Assembly: GCA_030035585.1 (NCBI GenBank)
Contig: CM057465.1
Span: forward strand, 4,067,501-4,131,500
Direction of reading: 5' to 3'
DNA: 64,000 nucleotides
DNA from: Dugong dugon
Taxonomy: Eukaryota > Chordata > Mammalia > Sirenia > Dugongidae
Shown: positions 51,801 to 63,479 of the stretch, in pieces
How positions within the stretch are numbered: position 1 is the first letter of the stretch
How the letters are laid out: every line of letters begins with the position of its first letter
Made by a program: the position numbers and the translations under genes
Notes under the pieces: generated by a model
Told to the model about the DNA's origin: nothing
The model's database searches: none
Seen by the model: the letters and a program-made list of their open reading frames with translations, nothing else

Positions 51801-53095
51801 GTCTGCAGTTGACGTTTCCATTTTCTTCCAATCCCATTCTCTCCTGAACCTACTTCAATCAGGGAATTGCCCTAAACACTTCCTGAAACAGCTCATGTCA
51901 AGGTGGCCAGTGGCCTGCCCATTGCTAACCCAGTGGCAAGTTCTCAGCCCTCCTTGTGTGTGATTTCTCATAAGTCTTTTGCACAGCTGATCACGCCATC
52001 GGTTTGCAAATGGGCTCCCTTGATTCCCAGGACTCTGCTCTCCCCTGGCTTTCCCCAATTCTTACTGAGCTCTCCTGGGTCATTGAAGTGTCCCTCTTCC
52101 ACACTTGGTCTGGCCTCTTTTCACTCTGTGATCTTACCCAGCCACGTGGCTGTAAATGCCACCATGTGTTGACAACATATGTGTTGTCCAATTGTCCTCC
52201 CCTGACCTTGAGACCGACTCCCTACATAACATCCCTGGGATGTCCAACAGGCATCTCCAACCACACACCTCAAACCCAACTCCCAGCCTCACCCCCCTGA
52301 ACCTGTGCCCCTACACTCTCCCCACCTCAGGAAACGATAACCTCATCCCCCCCCCCCCCCATTCTCCAAACCCGAAACCTCACTATCCAGTCCATCAGCT
52401 AACTCTGTGGCTTTTAGCTTCAAAATATGTACAGAATCTGAGCTCAAGGTTTCTCACTTGAGTTACTGCAAAGCTTGTTGTAGTTGACCTCCCTGCCTCA
52501 TCCCTTACACCCTATAGCCTATTCTCAGCACAGAAGCCAAAGCAATACTTTTAAAGCACGGGTCAGAGTGTGCCTCTCCTCAGTTCACAATTCCTCAGTG
52601 CTTCTCTTCCCCTGGGAAGAAATCCAGGTTCTGATGCCGGCCAACATGCTTTCCAAGCTGTCCATCCCATCTGCTCTGACCCAATCGTACTCCTGTGCTC
52701 ACGTCCTTCTCCTCTCTGGTCCAGCCACTATGGTTTCCCTGATGTTCCTCAAACATCCTGGATGTGCTCCCAGATTGGGGGTCTCTGTGGTTGTTCTGTA
52801 TGCCTGGCATGCTCCTCCTCAGACATCCCCACAGCTCCTACATCATTGTCTTCCAGTCTGCACTCCATGGCTCAGAAAGTTCTCCTCTGAGCACCCTCTT
52901 TGACCTGTTATACCCACACTCCAGCACACATTGTCCTGTAAGCTTTCTTTTTCTCCACCAAATCCATTATCTACTCCTTATCACTTTATAATTTACTTAT
53001 TCCATTTGTTTCTTATCTACCTCCCAGAATTCTAGCTCCATGAAGACATGCTTTTTTGTTTTTTGTTTTTTGTCTTGATCACTTCTCTATCCTCA
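51801..53095 (+). mobile_element. L2 LINE, ~1.3 kb of the ORF2 3' half
   Basis: Recognisable succession of L2 ORF text: ATTCTCTCCTGAACC, CAAGGTGGCCAGTGGCCTGC, TTGCACAGCTGATCACGCC, GGGATGTCCAACAGGCATCT, CCATCAGCTAACTCTGTGGC, TTCTCAGCACAGAAGCCAAA and CCAGGTTCTGATGCCGGCCA. Heavily diverged with no intact frame (longest 139 aa). One of the longest ancient elements in the window. Confidence 0.82.
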
Positions 53096-53116
53096 CCACC
53101 TGGAACTCTACCTGTC

Positions 53117-53626
53117 TGTCTTAGTCATCTAGTGCTGCTGTAACAGAAATATCACAAGTGGATAGCTTTAACAAGGAGAAATTTATTTTCTCACAGTCTA
53201 GTAGGTTACAAGTCCAAATTCAGAGTGTCAGCTCCAGGAGAATGCTTTCTCTGTCAGCTCTGGAGGAAGGTTCTTCTCATCAATCTTCCCCTGGACTAGA
53301 AGCTTCTCTGTGATAGGAACCCCAGGTCCAAAGGACACGCTGTGCTCCTGGCACTGCTTTATTGGTGGTATGAGTCCCCAATTCTGCTTGCTTCCCTTTC
53401 CTTTTATCTCTTGTAAGATAGAAGGTGGTATGCGCCACACGCCAGGGAAACTCCCTTTACATTGGATCAGGGATGTCACCTTAGTAAGGGTGTTACAATC
53501 CCACTCTAATCCTTTTTAACATAAAATTATAATCCCTAAATGGAGGACAACCACACAATACTGGGAATCATGGCCCAGCCAAATTGATACACACATTTTT
53601 GGGGCGACATAATTCAATCCATGACA
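53117..53626 (-). mobile_element. Solo LTR (MaLR-like) with 5-bp TSD
   Basis: 510-bp minus-strand LTR with TG...CA termini on its own strand (TGTCATGGATTGAATTATG ... CTAAGACA). CTGTC (53112-53116) and CTGGC (53627-53631), one mismatch, flank it. Same family as the inner LTR at 48987. Confidence 0.85.
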
Positions 53627-53631
53627 CTGGC

Positions 53632-54005
53632 ATGCACTAGATGCTATACACATATTTGCTGAATGAACTGATGAACACACAGGCATGTAAAGCAAGCAGT
53701 TGAAGGTAACCATAGAAAAGGGCACTGGAGGTGACAGGAGGGAACGAAGTTGTCCAACGTTGCCTGTTCCCACCTTCAGAAGCCAGACTGGACATTTCCT
53801 GGAATGCAACTGTTCCTCTTGATGTAGTGGAAAACATATTAAAGAGCTTCCTTTTTGCTACAGATGTTTCCTCTATTTTAGTCTCTGTGAGCACAGTGGG
53901 ATATTAGGCTATGCTCTCACTGTCTTTTCACCACTTGCTTTCCCCGTTCTCTTCTCTGCTGGCCACATGGCTCAGTTTTCCCAGTTTTCCTTCCAGGAGC
54001 TGAGG
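53632..54005. other. Short L2 3' relic then unique sequence
   Basis: CACTAGATGCTATACACATA and TTTGCTGAATGAACTGATGA (53636-53675) look like an L2 3' end. The rest shows no gene. Confidence 0.4.
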
Positions 54006-54007
54006 GT

Positions 54008-54225
54008 GGCCTAAAGAATGTTGGATTTAGAACCAGAAGATTTGGGTTCAAATTCAAGTTTTGATACCTGCCAACTCCCTGGCTAGAACGGATTCTCTGA
54101 GCCTTGGTATCTTCATCGGTAAAGTAATACATCCTAAGTGATAGATGCATCTCCCAGGATGGTTGTCAGGAGTTAACTGGAAGTCCCGAGCACAAAGCAG
54201 GTACTCAATATATGTTGTTCTTAAA
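54008..54225 (+). mobile_element. MIR SINE, nearly complete
   Basis: GGATTTAGAACCAGAAGATT, GGGTTCAAATTCAAG (B box), CTCTGAGCCTTGGTATCTTC, CATCGGTAAAGTAATAC and GCACAAAGCAGGTACTCAAT follow MIR order from tRNA-like part to tail. Confidence 0.85.
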
Positions 54226-54780
54226 CTCATGGGGAACCGTTAACATCTCACATGTGAGGGAACTGAGTGATAATATTTGTGCTTCAGGTGCCTCTGTGTA
54301 CAACGTGGAAATCAGACCAAAGAAGGATCAGATCCAACCCATCAGGTGGTCCTTAGAATACAGAATGAGAAACTGAAGAGAACTGGAATAGAGGGAAGGG
54401 ATGCCTGACTCACTTCTAACTGATGCTTCAAATCCCACTGTGTCCACGATCACTCATCAACCCCAACCTCTTACTTCTACTCCTCCCACTCTCCCATCAA
54501 CCCTCATCGCAGTCAACCCTTTCACACAAACTCCTCATCTTTCACTCCTCAGAGAAAAGAGAACTCTGCTTGGTTGAGTTTTTATATCTCTGCTGCCCAC
54601 CAAGACAAATGATCCGTTTTCTGTCAAGGGAAATAAAGATGTGATTGAGTTGGTTTCTTTCCTGCTCTGTCATTTGGGTTCCCAAAACACTTTGGACCAA
54701 CCTCTGCTATAGCACTTAGGGTGAATTGCAGTTGATTTCTATGTCTCTCTCCATGGCCTTGAGAGCTCTGAGGGAGGAAA
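54226..54780. other. No gene seen; unique sequence
   Basis: No recognised exon or repeat. Confidence 0.45.
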
Positions 54781-54782
54781 CT

Positions 54783-54860
54783 TCATTCTATTAATCTCTA
54801 AATTCCCAGTGTTTTCACAGGCCCTGCCACGTAGTAGGGACTCAGTGAATGTGTATTGGT
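54783..54860 (+). mobile_element. L2 LINE, 3' terminus
   Basis: CTCTAAATTCCCAGTG, GGCCCTGCCACGTAGTAGGG and ACTCAGTGAATGTGTATTGG is the L2 3' end, which runs into the tetranucleotide repeat that follows. Confidence 0.7.
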
Positions 54861-54968
54861 GGATGGATGAATGGATGAGTGGCCTGGTGGATGGATGGGT
54901 GAGTGGGTGGAAGGGCAGGTGGATGAATGGATGGATGGATGGGTGGGTGGGTGGGTGGCAGTATGGAT
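54858..54968. repeat. (GGAT/GGGT)n tetranucleotide microsatellite
   Basis: About 110 bp of GGATGGATGAATGG, GTGGGTGGAAGG and GGGTGGGTGGGTGG. It seems to have grown from the repetitive L2 3' terminus (TGAATGAATG in the family). Confidence 0.92.
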
Positions 54969-55715
54969 GGATTATTTTAGCACTAGTTTTATGTGTCTGC
55001 AATTCCCACACAGCTGGTCAGACCAAAAGCAATAAATGGAGTAGCCTTTCCTGGCTACGTGGAGAAGACATCTCAGCTGCAATGATGAATTTCTCAGGAA
55101 AGGGGAATATGGATTACCCTGAAAATTAATGAAACATAAACAAAAAAATTAATGATATGAAAAATGGCTTATGAGAGCAGCAAATAGCTTCTATTGACCA
55201 TATGCTATGCAATTCTCTACCTCCTAAATCATAGTAAACCATTGCCTGAAACATTATATACCTTTCGTAGGGACTAATTTTGTAAACCAGCTCACTCGGC
55301 TTTTTGTCTGCCCACCTCTGTCTTCAACGAGCGGCCCTTCATTTCTCTGCGCTCAGTTTCCTCACCTGCAGGTTGGAGATGATGACAGCTCTAATATCAG
55401 TCTCCAGGGGTCATTTGGAAGAGGATGTGAGGTTATTCCTTTAAAAAGTTAAAATTTCTGTTCAGGTATAAATTATCATTTTTAGACTCAATAATTCAAT
55501 ATTTAAATTAATTCATTCAAAGGTAGACCTAAAACTTATTCAGCATATGTTTAACAAAGCTGACTCTAAGGTACTCTCCTTAATCTAGTTAAGCAAACAA
55601 ATTGATTTCAAACCTTCAAAATCCATCATTTAATTGTGATGGACTAATTACAGATAATCCTTACCTTATAAGACTTCTTCATGTTAGAGAACTGTTGATT
55701 TGAAATACTGTATCT
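54969..55715. other. AT-rich unique sequence with a MIR-like piece
   Basis: 55330-55440 has CGCTCAGTTTCCTCACCTGC and GATGATGACAG, resembling a MIR core. 55460-55700 is AT-rich with no recognised repeat. No exon seen. Confidence 0.4.
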
Positions 55716-55716
55716 A

Positions 55717-55780
55717 AAGCCAAAAAACCCAGGGCATGGAGTAAATTCTGACTCATATCAACACAGTATCTAGTAGTAAC
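55717..55780 (-). mobile_element. AfroSINE-like fragment
   Basis: AAACCCAGGGCATGGAGTAA and ATTCTGACTCATATCAACAC resemble an AfroSINE tail side, but only ~60 bp remain. Tentative. Confidence 0.4.
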
Positions 55781-55844
55781 AAATCTCCTCTTTTAAAAAG
55801 TTACAACTAAGATTTACTCTGGATTTGTACCTCTGCCCCATTGT

Positions 55845-56135
55845 TGTTGTGTTGTTATCGTGGTTGTTAGGTGCCATCAGTCAGCTCCAACTCATGGTGA
55901 CCTTATGAATAACAGAACAGAACATTGCCCAGTCCTATGACATCTTCATGATTGTTGGCACGTTAGAGTCCATTGTTGTGGCAATTGCATCAACCCATCT
56001 CACTGAGGACTTCTCTTGTTTTCTCTGACTCTCTCCTTTACCACATAGTGATCCCATTTTCTAGTGAATGATCTTTCCTGATGACATGTCCAAAGTAAGC
56101 AAACCAACGTCTCACCATCTTTGCTTCTGAGGAGT
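55845..56135 (-). mobile_element. RTE LINE, 3' fragment
   Basis: Minus-strand copy: GGTTGTTAGGTGCCATCAGT tail, then GATGACATGTCCAAAGTAAG and TTGCTTCTGAGGAGTGCC. 5' truncated. Confidence 0.88.
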
Positions 56136-56349
56136 GCCCCATACACACACATTAACCCATAATTCTTCTCATCCTGATGGCTGGGGAGATCCATAGATAT
56201 CTATTAGACATCAAGTCTTCGTCAACACATAGCCTTCAACCCCAACGAGACCCTCAGTCCAAAGGATAACCCTTGATTTCTCTGCTTCTTCACCTCACAC
56301 CTACAATCCTGATAATGCATACATTAGATGGTAAAATCAGGGGAGGGGA
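56136..56349. other. No gene seen; unique sequence
   Basis: Nothing recognised. Confidence 0.4.
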
Positions 56350-56600
56350 GGTTTTCAGACACTGGGAGAGAAGTCGGTCTTTGCAGCCTGTGAGCCAGAG
56401 CCCTGTTATCTGATATGCCGATCTTGGGTTCACCAGCCTCTGCGACTGTGTGAATCAAGAGAAGCCTCCAGCATGACCCACGTTCCAGCCTCTACAACTG
56501 CATGAGCCATTTCCTTAATATAAATTTCTCTCTATTGTATATTTTTATATGCTTTAATGGTTTTGCTTCTCTAGAGAACCCAACCTAAGACAGTATAGTT
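56350..56600 (+). mobile_element. LTR fragment, 3' part
   Basis: GACTGTGTGAATCAAGAGAA, CTGCATGAGCCATTTCCTTA, ATATAAATTTCTCTCTATTG and TTGCTTCTCTAGAGAACCCA match the 3' part of the LTR family at 20545 (plus) and 14891 (minus). Confidence 0.65.
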
Positions 56601-56878
56601 CCCTTCCTGTCCAGTGAGCAGCACAGACTCTCAGGCTAAGCAGGATCCACTTTCCTGGGTCTTCTTGACAACAGATACATACATGCCGCACCCTGGGTTT
56701 CTACCCTCATCAGCTCCCTCCCTGCAAAGGAAAGTGCCCATCTCTGCCATCTTGCTTTCACTCTTTGAAGCTGTCTGATCGGGCACCGTGGAATAGAAGC
56801 TTCAAAGGAACACTTGGACTGCTCCTGCCCCAACTGGGCTCACATTCACAGATGATATCACCCATGTTTATGTACCTA

Positions 56879-57047
56879 CAGGAGAGCCGGTGGTGCAGTG
56901 GTTAAGAACTCGACTGCTAACCAAAACCTTGGCAATTTGAATGTACCAGCCACTCCTTGGAAACCCTATGGGGCAGTTCTACTCTGTCTTACACGGTCGC
57001 TATGAGTTGGAATCGACTCAATAGCAATGGGTTTCTTTTGGTTTTAG
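56879..57047 (+). mobile_element. AfroSINE, short form
   Basis: Plus-strand copy: GAGAGCCGGTGGTGCAGTGG, GACTGCTAACCAAAACC, GGGGCAGTTCTACTCTGTCT, TATGAGTTGGAATCGACTCA then TTTCTTTTGGTTTT. Confidence 0.92.
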
Positions 57048-58002
57048 ACATCACCAGGCATCTTCTGGTACCCACTGCACTGCCATCAGGGCCACCCCAA
57101 CCCTGACATCCCTCCACAGCCATGGCTAACATCTCTGCCTCCACTCCACCTAGGGCAAGGAAGCAAAGATGCTGGTCCCCAGCACACATCTGAACCCTGC
57201 CAGCTTCCTTTGTTTTGCAGGTACAGGGCCTTGGATTCACAAACAGCCCCACCCACTGACCTGGCAGAGCTCAGATCTTGAGTGCTTATCCAGACAGAGA
57301 GAGCATGGACCCTCCAGGCTGTCGCTCCAGGCAGCATCTCCATGGGCTGCCCCATGGGGAATGCTCAGAGCAGACCCAGCATAATCCACCTGCAGGCTTC
57401 CTCCCTCCCCCTCCCACACCAGGGTCCCATGCTCCCCTCCCACAATCAGCTGTGACCCTAGGCCCAGCTTGGATATCTGTAGATATCCTGAAGCCACACC
57501 TCCATACCTGGCTTAAAATGCAAATCCTTTCCTCTCCTTGCCCCCTCTCCAAATGTGCCCACTCCCACATGCCAGCAGCTTTCCCTCTAGGCTCAGGGAA
57601 AAAACCACCTCCTGGTATCTAAGCCACATCCTGTCCTCTGCCCAGAGCCACTCCTCTGGTCTCTCTGCTGTATCCACTGACCCCTTCCTCTCTGTCTCTC
57701 ACATCTCAGCCTCTCTTCTATCCTAAAAACCACCCTCCCTGTTCCTTTATGGCCCTCACCGTACACTTTCTCTATTTGAGGCCAAGTTTCTGGAAATAGT
57801 GGTCAATATCTATTGTTTTTTTCCTCCAGTATTTTTTTTAAAAAATACTCTCAAAAAAGTCACCCCAGACCTCACTGAAGTCCCTGAAGCAAACCTGATC
57901 ACCCTTGTAGCTTCTTGGCCATCCTATAAATACACACGTACCTGAGCAGGATGCAATTGTAGCACAACCTTCTCAACTCTTTGAAACCTATGTTTCTCTT
58001 TG
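57048..58002. other. No gene seen; GC-rich unique sequence with possible L2 relic
   Basis: 57700-57830 (GAGGCCAAGTTTCTGGAAAT, AGTGGTCAATATCTATTG) resembles L2 ORF text. Overlapping open frames at 57086-57622 lack domains. Confidence 0.4.
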
Positions 58003-58250
58003 TTGTTGTTAGCTGCTGTCAATTTGGCCCCAACTCATGGCAACCCCATGGTGCCCAGTCCTGTTCCTTTCCCAGGATCAGTTGTGGGTCAGACTGTTAT
58101 GATCCATAGGGTTTGCATTAGCTAATTTTCAGAAGTAGATCGCCTGGCCTTTCTTCCTAGTCCATGTTAGTCTGGAAGCTGTGCTGAAACCTCTTTAGCA
58201 TCATAACAACACTCAAGCCTCCACTGGCAGACCGGTGGTGGCTGCACATG
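58003..58250 (-). mobile_element. RTE-derived SINE, same family as 7942-8290, head missing
   Basis: Minus strand: TGCCAGTGGAGGCTTGAGTG, GTTGTTATGATGCTAAAGAG, ATCATAACAGTCTGACCCAC, AACTGATCCTGGGAAAGGAA and the tail GTTGGGGCCAAATTGACAGC. The internal junction matches 7942-8290. 5' truncated before the tRNA part. Confidence 0.8.
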
Positions 58251-59060
58251 AGGCGTTCTCTCTAGACAACCATAAAAACATCACATCACCCTCCCTCCAA
58301 CCAAGGTTCAGACCTGCTCCTGCCCAGCCTGCCCCCTATGGTTGAGAACTCCCAGTCCCACTGACCTCACTGCTAGACGGCGGACATTATTCTGTCTGCC
58401 CAGATCCCAAGCTTTTGCTGACAACCTCCCCAACCACGTGGCCAAAATGGAAGCAGCTGTTTTGCATAAAGTAAAACTGATTGGTTAGGGGGTGCTCACA
58501 TGACCTGTGCTGGGCCATTCCAAACCTCTGTCTCATTTTTGGATTGGTGCCCAGAGAGTTGGGATGGTTTATCTCCTGGTGAAGAAACAGAGGTGGTGAG
58601 ACTGCAGGCCGGGTACAGGGGTGCCGTAATGCTAGAGAAGGGAGATCGAGCAGGAGAGCCTTGTGGGCCTGTCCGTGTTCATCAAAGCCGCATGTCCTCC
58701 CAGAGTTCTTCTGTGCTCCTCACCCTTGTTGGAAATCCCAGCTGTGGCATGACATGTGCATGTGCCAAGTGACTGACTTACCTTTCTGCCCTCAAGTAGA
58801 TCTTTCTCTGTTTTATACACCAGCTGAATGACATCACTGGTACTGAAAGCTGGGTGCAACCCCACCAAGTCTGTCCATCTCAGCCCTCACACCCAACCCA
58901 TCGTCACATCGGAGGGCTGGATGCACATTATGTGTCGACTTGGAACCTCTCTCTCTCACTCATTCCAGGCACCACTGGCCCAGCGGAGATGTCCTAGCTC
59001 TCACTGGGCAATTCCGACAGCCTCTTTGTGCCTTTCTGTAACAATCTTGGGTGAGTTCAG
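58251..59060. other. No gene seen; unique sequence
   Basis: No recognised exon. An open 90-aa frame at 58500-58772 lacks features. Confidence 0.45.
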
Positions 59061-59350
59061 GCCACTGTTCATATTGTCCCCAGAGTGACCCTGCTAAGAG
59101 GCGATCACCTCACTATCCTTCCATATCCACCCCTACCACAACCAAATAGAAAGGCTCAAGATCCTTCACCTGGCATTTGAGACCTCTCCTCACTGGCCCT
59201 TCAATGTCTCCAGCCTCTCTACTCTCATTTTCCTCCACTCTCCCTCTGTCTTTAAGCGTCAGCAAACCCAATTATTTGGAGCTCTCCATAAACACCATGA
59301 TGCATGTGCCTCTGAAATTTTCATACTCTTCTCTCTCACCAAAAATGCTC
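59061..59350 (+). mobile_element. Possible L2-like LINE relic
   Basis: AGGCGATCACCTCACTATCC, CATTTGAGACCTCTCCTCAC and CACTGGCCCTTCAATG have L2-like wording but are strongly diverged. Confidence 0.35.
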
Positions 59351-59371
59351 TTTTCCACTTCATTCACTAGA

Positions 59372-59795
59372 CTAATTTCAACCCCATCACTTGTCTGTCA
59401 GTTTGTCACACTCTGGTGGTCTGTGTGCTGCTGTGATGCTGGAAGCTACGCCACTGACTTTCAAATACCAACAGGGTCACCCAAGTGGACAGGTTTCAGT
59501 GGAGCTTCCAGACTAAAACAGACTGAGAAGAAAAACCTGGCAGTCTACTTCCAAAAACCAGCCAGTAAAAACTCTGTGGATCATAACTGAATATTTTCTG
59601 TTACAGCGCTGGAAGATGAGGCTCCTAGGTTGGAAGGCACTCTAAATACACAGTGCTCACAACAATGGACTTGAGCACACCAACAATGGTGAATATGGTG
59701 CAGGACCGGGCAACACTTCCCTCTGTTTTTCATGGGGGTCTCCAGGAGCTGAAGCCAACTCAGCAGGAACTAATAGTGACAACAACAATTTCAAT
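59372..59795 (+). mobile_element. Internally deleted RTE, same junction as 26507-26894
   Basis: Plus strand: CACTTGTCTGTCAGTTTGTC, GCTGCTGTGATGCTGGAAGC, AAGTGGACAGGTTTCAGTGG, GGTTGGAAGGCACTCTAAAT then a jump to CAACAATGGACTTGAGCACA and a tail ending CAACAACAA. About 420 bp, non-coding. Confidence 0.8.
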
Positions 59796-59892
59796 CCAAT
59801 CCTAAAATATTTTATTCAAACATCAGTTCCTTCAGGAAGACTTTCTTATGTTACTCCCAAATTTTGCTCTATTAAATGCATATGTTTATGAG

Positions 59893-60480
59893 TGCACAGG
59901 CACACTCATTTCATTATTGTTTATAATAGAAAATAAAACAGCAAACAGTAAAAATGCCCATTATTTGGGAACTGATTGGAAAAATTTATGGTGCATACGT
60001 ACTGGCATACCATGAAGTTATTACAAAGAACAAGGCAGAATATCTTATATACGTATAAAACAAATCAAACCAATTATAAAACAATTCCCCATATCAAAAG
60101 CAAAACAAAAGAAAGAATGTAACTGTGTAGTGAATTGGTGGCTCAACCACAGAGAGAAATTATTTTAAGGGAATGTAAAACACAGTTATTTGACTATATA
60201 CCTCTAATTACATCTATTCTAAAGACAAAAAATGTTGCAAAAAAAATCTTAAAATTGCTTCAGTAATCATGTTGCCAATGATAACATTATTATTGTTATT
60301 TTCAAATAGTATCTACACATGTATATGAGAAAGAAAATAAGTATGTTAATATCATTAGAAGCCAAGACTTGGGCCTAAGAGAAAATAAATATAAATAAAT
60401 ATAAAATCAAAGAGAGAAAATAAAAACTGTAAACCTAAATTTGAATTGGAAGTATCAGTATAAACGCATGATATGATATA
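59893..60480 (+). mobile_element. Old L1 (L1M-type) 3' fragment
   Basis: ATTATTGTTTATAATAGAAA, AATGCCCATTATTTGGGAAC and CATGAAGTTATTACAAAGAA are the L1 ORF2 C-terminal/3'UTR order, followed by AT-rich 3'UTR-like sequence. Boundaries approximate. Confidence 0.65.
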
Positions 60481-60947
60481 TTTTTCTCTTAAAAGAACAT
60501 GTTTCCTTGCTCTGCCCAGGGAAAGACTCTAGAGTCAATGATCAACACCAGCAGTGAGCACCCTGCCACCTAAAGTGTAATTGCAGAATACCATTGTTCA
60601 CTTCAAGGAACCAGGGAGGCTTAGAGAAATGGTTGATTCCAGGGCCGGGGTAGGGTAAGTGCGAGATGAACCTCTTGTTGTACCAGAAAGTAAAGGCAAG
60701 ATCAAAAAATAATGGCGAAATATCCAAAGAACACAGACATTAGTGTAAAAGACTCTCAATGGCCAAATCTGGAATGATCTGAGCAGCAACTTCATGATAG
60801 TATAGAATTATAGTCCACTGAATAAAGTGAAAATCTGAGTGCGTACTAATATAAATAAGTAAATGAATGAATGGATAAATGAATAAATGGAAGACTTCTT
60901 ACAGTAGAAAGATAAGTAATAAATGTAGAAGAAATTTTTCTAGAATT
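60481..60947. other. No gene seen; AT-rich unique sequence
   Basis: A short degenerate (AATG/AAAT)n run lies at about 60850-60890. No exon recognised. Confidence 0.45.
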
Positions 60948-61372
60948 GTTGCTGCTGTTAGGTGCCATAGAGTCAGTTCTGACTCATAGAGACACTGAGT
61001 ACAACAGACTGAAACATTGCCCTGTCCCGTGCCATTCTTACAATTGCTGTTATGCTTGAGCCCATTGTTGCATCCACTGTGTGAATCCATCTCTCTGAGA
61101 GTCTTCATCTTTTACACTGGTCCTCTTCTTTACCAAGCATGATGTCCTTCTCCAGGGATTGATCCCTCCTGATAACACTTCCAAAGCATGTGAGATGAAG
61201 TCTCACCATCCTTGCTTCTAAGGAGCATTCTGTATGTACTTCTTCCAAGACAGATTTGCTCATTCTTTTGGCAGTCCATGATATAGTCAATATTCTTCAC
61301 CAACACATAATTCAAAAGTGTCAATTCTTCTTCAGTCTTCCTCATTCATTGTCCCGCTTTTACATGCTTTTA
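60948..61372 (-). mobile_element. RTE LINE, 3' fragment
   Basis: Minus-strand copy from TTGCTGCTGTTAGGTGCCAT (tail) to CATTGTCCCGCTTTTACATG. Open 71-aa remnant at 61130-61345. Confidence 0.9.
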
Positions 61373-61751
61373 TAGAATTAGAACCTCACCATTTAGTAAC
61401 CGTCCTGACAATAATTGGTTCAAGCAAGAATCATCAATGGATGCTAAACCAAGGAAGTGAAAGCTTGGCAAATAGCATGATAGTCACATAAACTCAAAGC
61501 ATTTCTTCACAAGAACCTTGCTAATTGCAAAGGGGAGAAATGTAACTTTACTGGAGAAAGCTAGCAAACACCGGCTTTGCCAAGTGTTGAAAGTTAACAT
61601 CTCCAGTAATGAGACACATCAACATCATGTGCCTCCTGATATGAAGCACTGAAAAGATCACAACATCACTTCTGTGGTTTTTCTGCCACAAGCGCATGAT
61701 CTAAATTTAATCTCAAGGAAACATCAGACAGATAAAAAATTAGAAACATTC
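61373..61751. other. No gene seen; unique sequence
   Basis: Nothing recognised. Confidence 0.45.
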
Positions 61752-62112
61752 TGTTGTTGGTGTAGTTGACATTGAGTCAGCTCAAACTCACAGAGACTTT
61801 ATTACAACTGCACAAAACGTTACTGGGTCCTACACCATCCTCATGATCGTTGGTGTCTTCAAGTCCATTGTGGGCAGCTATTGTGTCAGTTCGTCTCATG
61901 GAGGGTCTCTCTCATTTTCACCAATCCTCTACCAACCATGTTGTCCTTTTCTAGTAATTGGTCTTTCCTGATGACTTGTCCAAAGTAAGCGAGCTGAAGT
62001 CTCGTCATCCTCCCGTCTATGGTTCATTCTGGTTGTATTTCTTCTAAGTTGATTTGTTTGTTCTTCAGCAATCCATAGTATATTTAGTATTTTTCACCAC
62101 CACCATGATTCT
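61752..62112 (-). mobile_element. RTE LINE, 3' fragment
   Basis: Minus-strand copy: TGTTGTTGGTGTAGTTGACA tail, GATGACTTGTCCAAAGTAAG, TCTAAGTTGATTTGTTTG. More diverged than 60948. Confidence 0.85.
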
Positions 62113-63130
62113 AACACATACTACATTCTACAAAATAATAATTCGAAATTGCCAGGGTCGTGAAAGACAGAGGTAGACAGAGGGGCTGTTCCAGGTTAAG
62201 GAGACCACAGAATGCATCACAAGATCTGGGGTTTTCTTTTGTGATAAGGGATCTTATTGACACAGTTGGTGAAATCTGGAAAGTGGCTGCAGAATAGATC
62301 ATCCTGTTGTCTCAGTGTTAGCTTCCTGACTTTTACAGCCATAGTTATGAAAACGAACGCTGTTGTTTTTAGAAAATACACACTGAAGTATTTGAAGGTA
62401 AAGAATCATCAATTTACAAATGACTCTCAAATATCTCAGAAAAAGCACAATATATTCAAATGACATGGTAAACACGTAACAGGGAAGAAAGAAGCAAAAT
62501 TCACAATATAAGAAATTCTGTTGGACAAGCAACAGATAAAGTGTAAGGGGAAAAAGAAGGAGGAAAAAATATATACATTAAAAGAAATTAATAGACATCC
62601 CGGCAAATTCAATGTGTGAATTTGGTTTGATTCATGACTCAAAGAAACCTTTAAAGGAAATGGCCAGACAATCCAAGAAATTTGAACACTGGTTATTTTA
62701 ACATCTTAAGGAATTATTGTTAAACGTTTGAGGTATGATAATAGTGTTGTGGTTGTGTTTTTACAAGTACTTCTCTTTTAGAGATAGATGAAGACATGGT
62801 GTCTGAAGTTGGCCCATGATGATCCTGTTGGGGAGGAGAGTGGGAGAGGGGTTTAGTTGAAACAAGATGAACAACATTGATAGTTGTTGAAGCTGCATGA
62901 TGGGTACATGGCGGTTCATTTTACCACACTTTTTAACCTTTATATAAGCTTGAAATTCTCCTTCATACAGAACTTAAAAAAGAATGAGAGCGAGCTGTGT
63001 GTTCGATACGGAAAGATGTATGAGGCACACAAAGGGAAATGAAGCAAGTGGATAATATATGCAAAGTGACCTTCACTCTAGAAAAAGAAAAAAAAGGATG
63101 TATATTCCATAAATCTTGAATTACACAGAT
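62113..63130. other. No gene seen; AT-rich unique sequence
   Basis: No recognised exon. Text near 62920-62990 is weakly LTR- or DNA-element-like but unassigned. Confidence 0.4.
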
Positions 63131-63137
63131 ATAAATG

Positions 63138-63245
63138 ACACATAATATATATGTCCTTATATATATATGTATAATATGTATTATTATATATTATATACAT
63201 TTGCATATATATACATGTGCATATATATGCATATATATTGGATAG
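63138..63245. repeat. AT-rich alternating palindromic microsatellite
   Basis: About 100 bp of TATATAT, ATATGTATAATATGTAT and CATATATATGCATATATAT words, largely alternating and self-complementary. Confidence 0.9.
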
Positions 63246-63265
63246 ACAGAGTGATAGATGGACAT

Positions 63266-63396
63266 AAAAAACAAATCTGTTGCCACAGAGTCATGGCAAC
63301 TCCGTGTGTTACACGGAGTAAAACTGCTCCATAGGATTTTATTGGCTGTAATTTTTACGGAAGCAGTTCACCAGTCCTTTCTTTCAAAGCACTTTA
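63266..63396 (-). mobile_element. AfroSINE, 5'-truncated
   Basis: Minus-strand: ACAAATCTGTTGCCACAGAG, GTAAAACTGCTCCATAGGAT, GTTCACCAGTCCTTTCTTTC. The head side is missing. Confidence 0.8.
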
Positions 63397-63402
63397 GATT
63401 AT

Positions 63403-63440
63403 TATACACACACACACACACACACATATATATACATGTG
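63403..63440. repeat. (CA)n-(TA)n microsatellite
   Basis: About eleven CA dinucleotides followed by TATATATATACATG. Confidence 0.95.
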
Positions 63441-63479
63441 TGCAAAGACCTGGAGATAGAAAACCAAAAGAAATGAACC

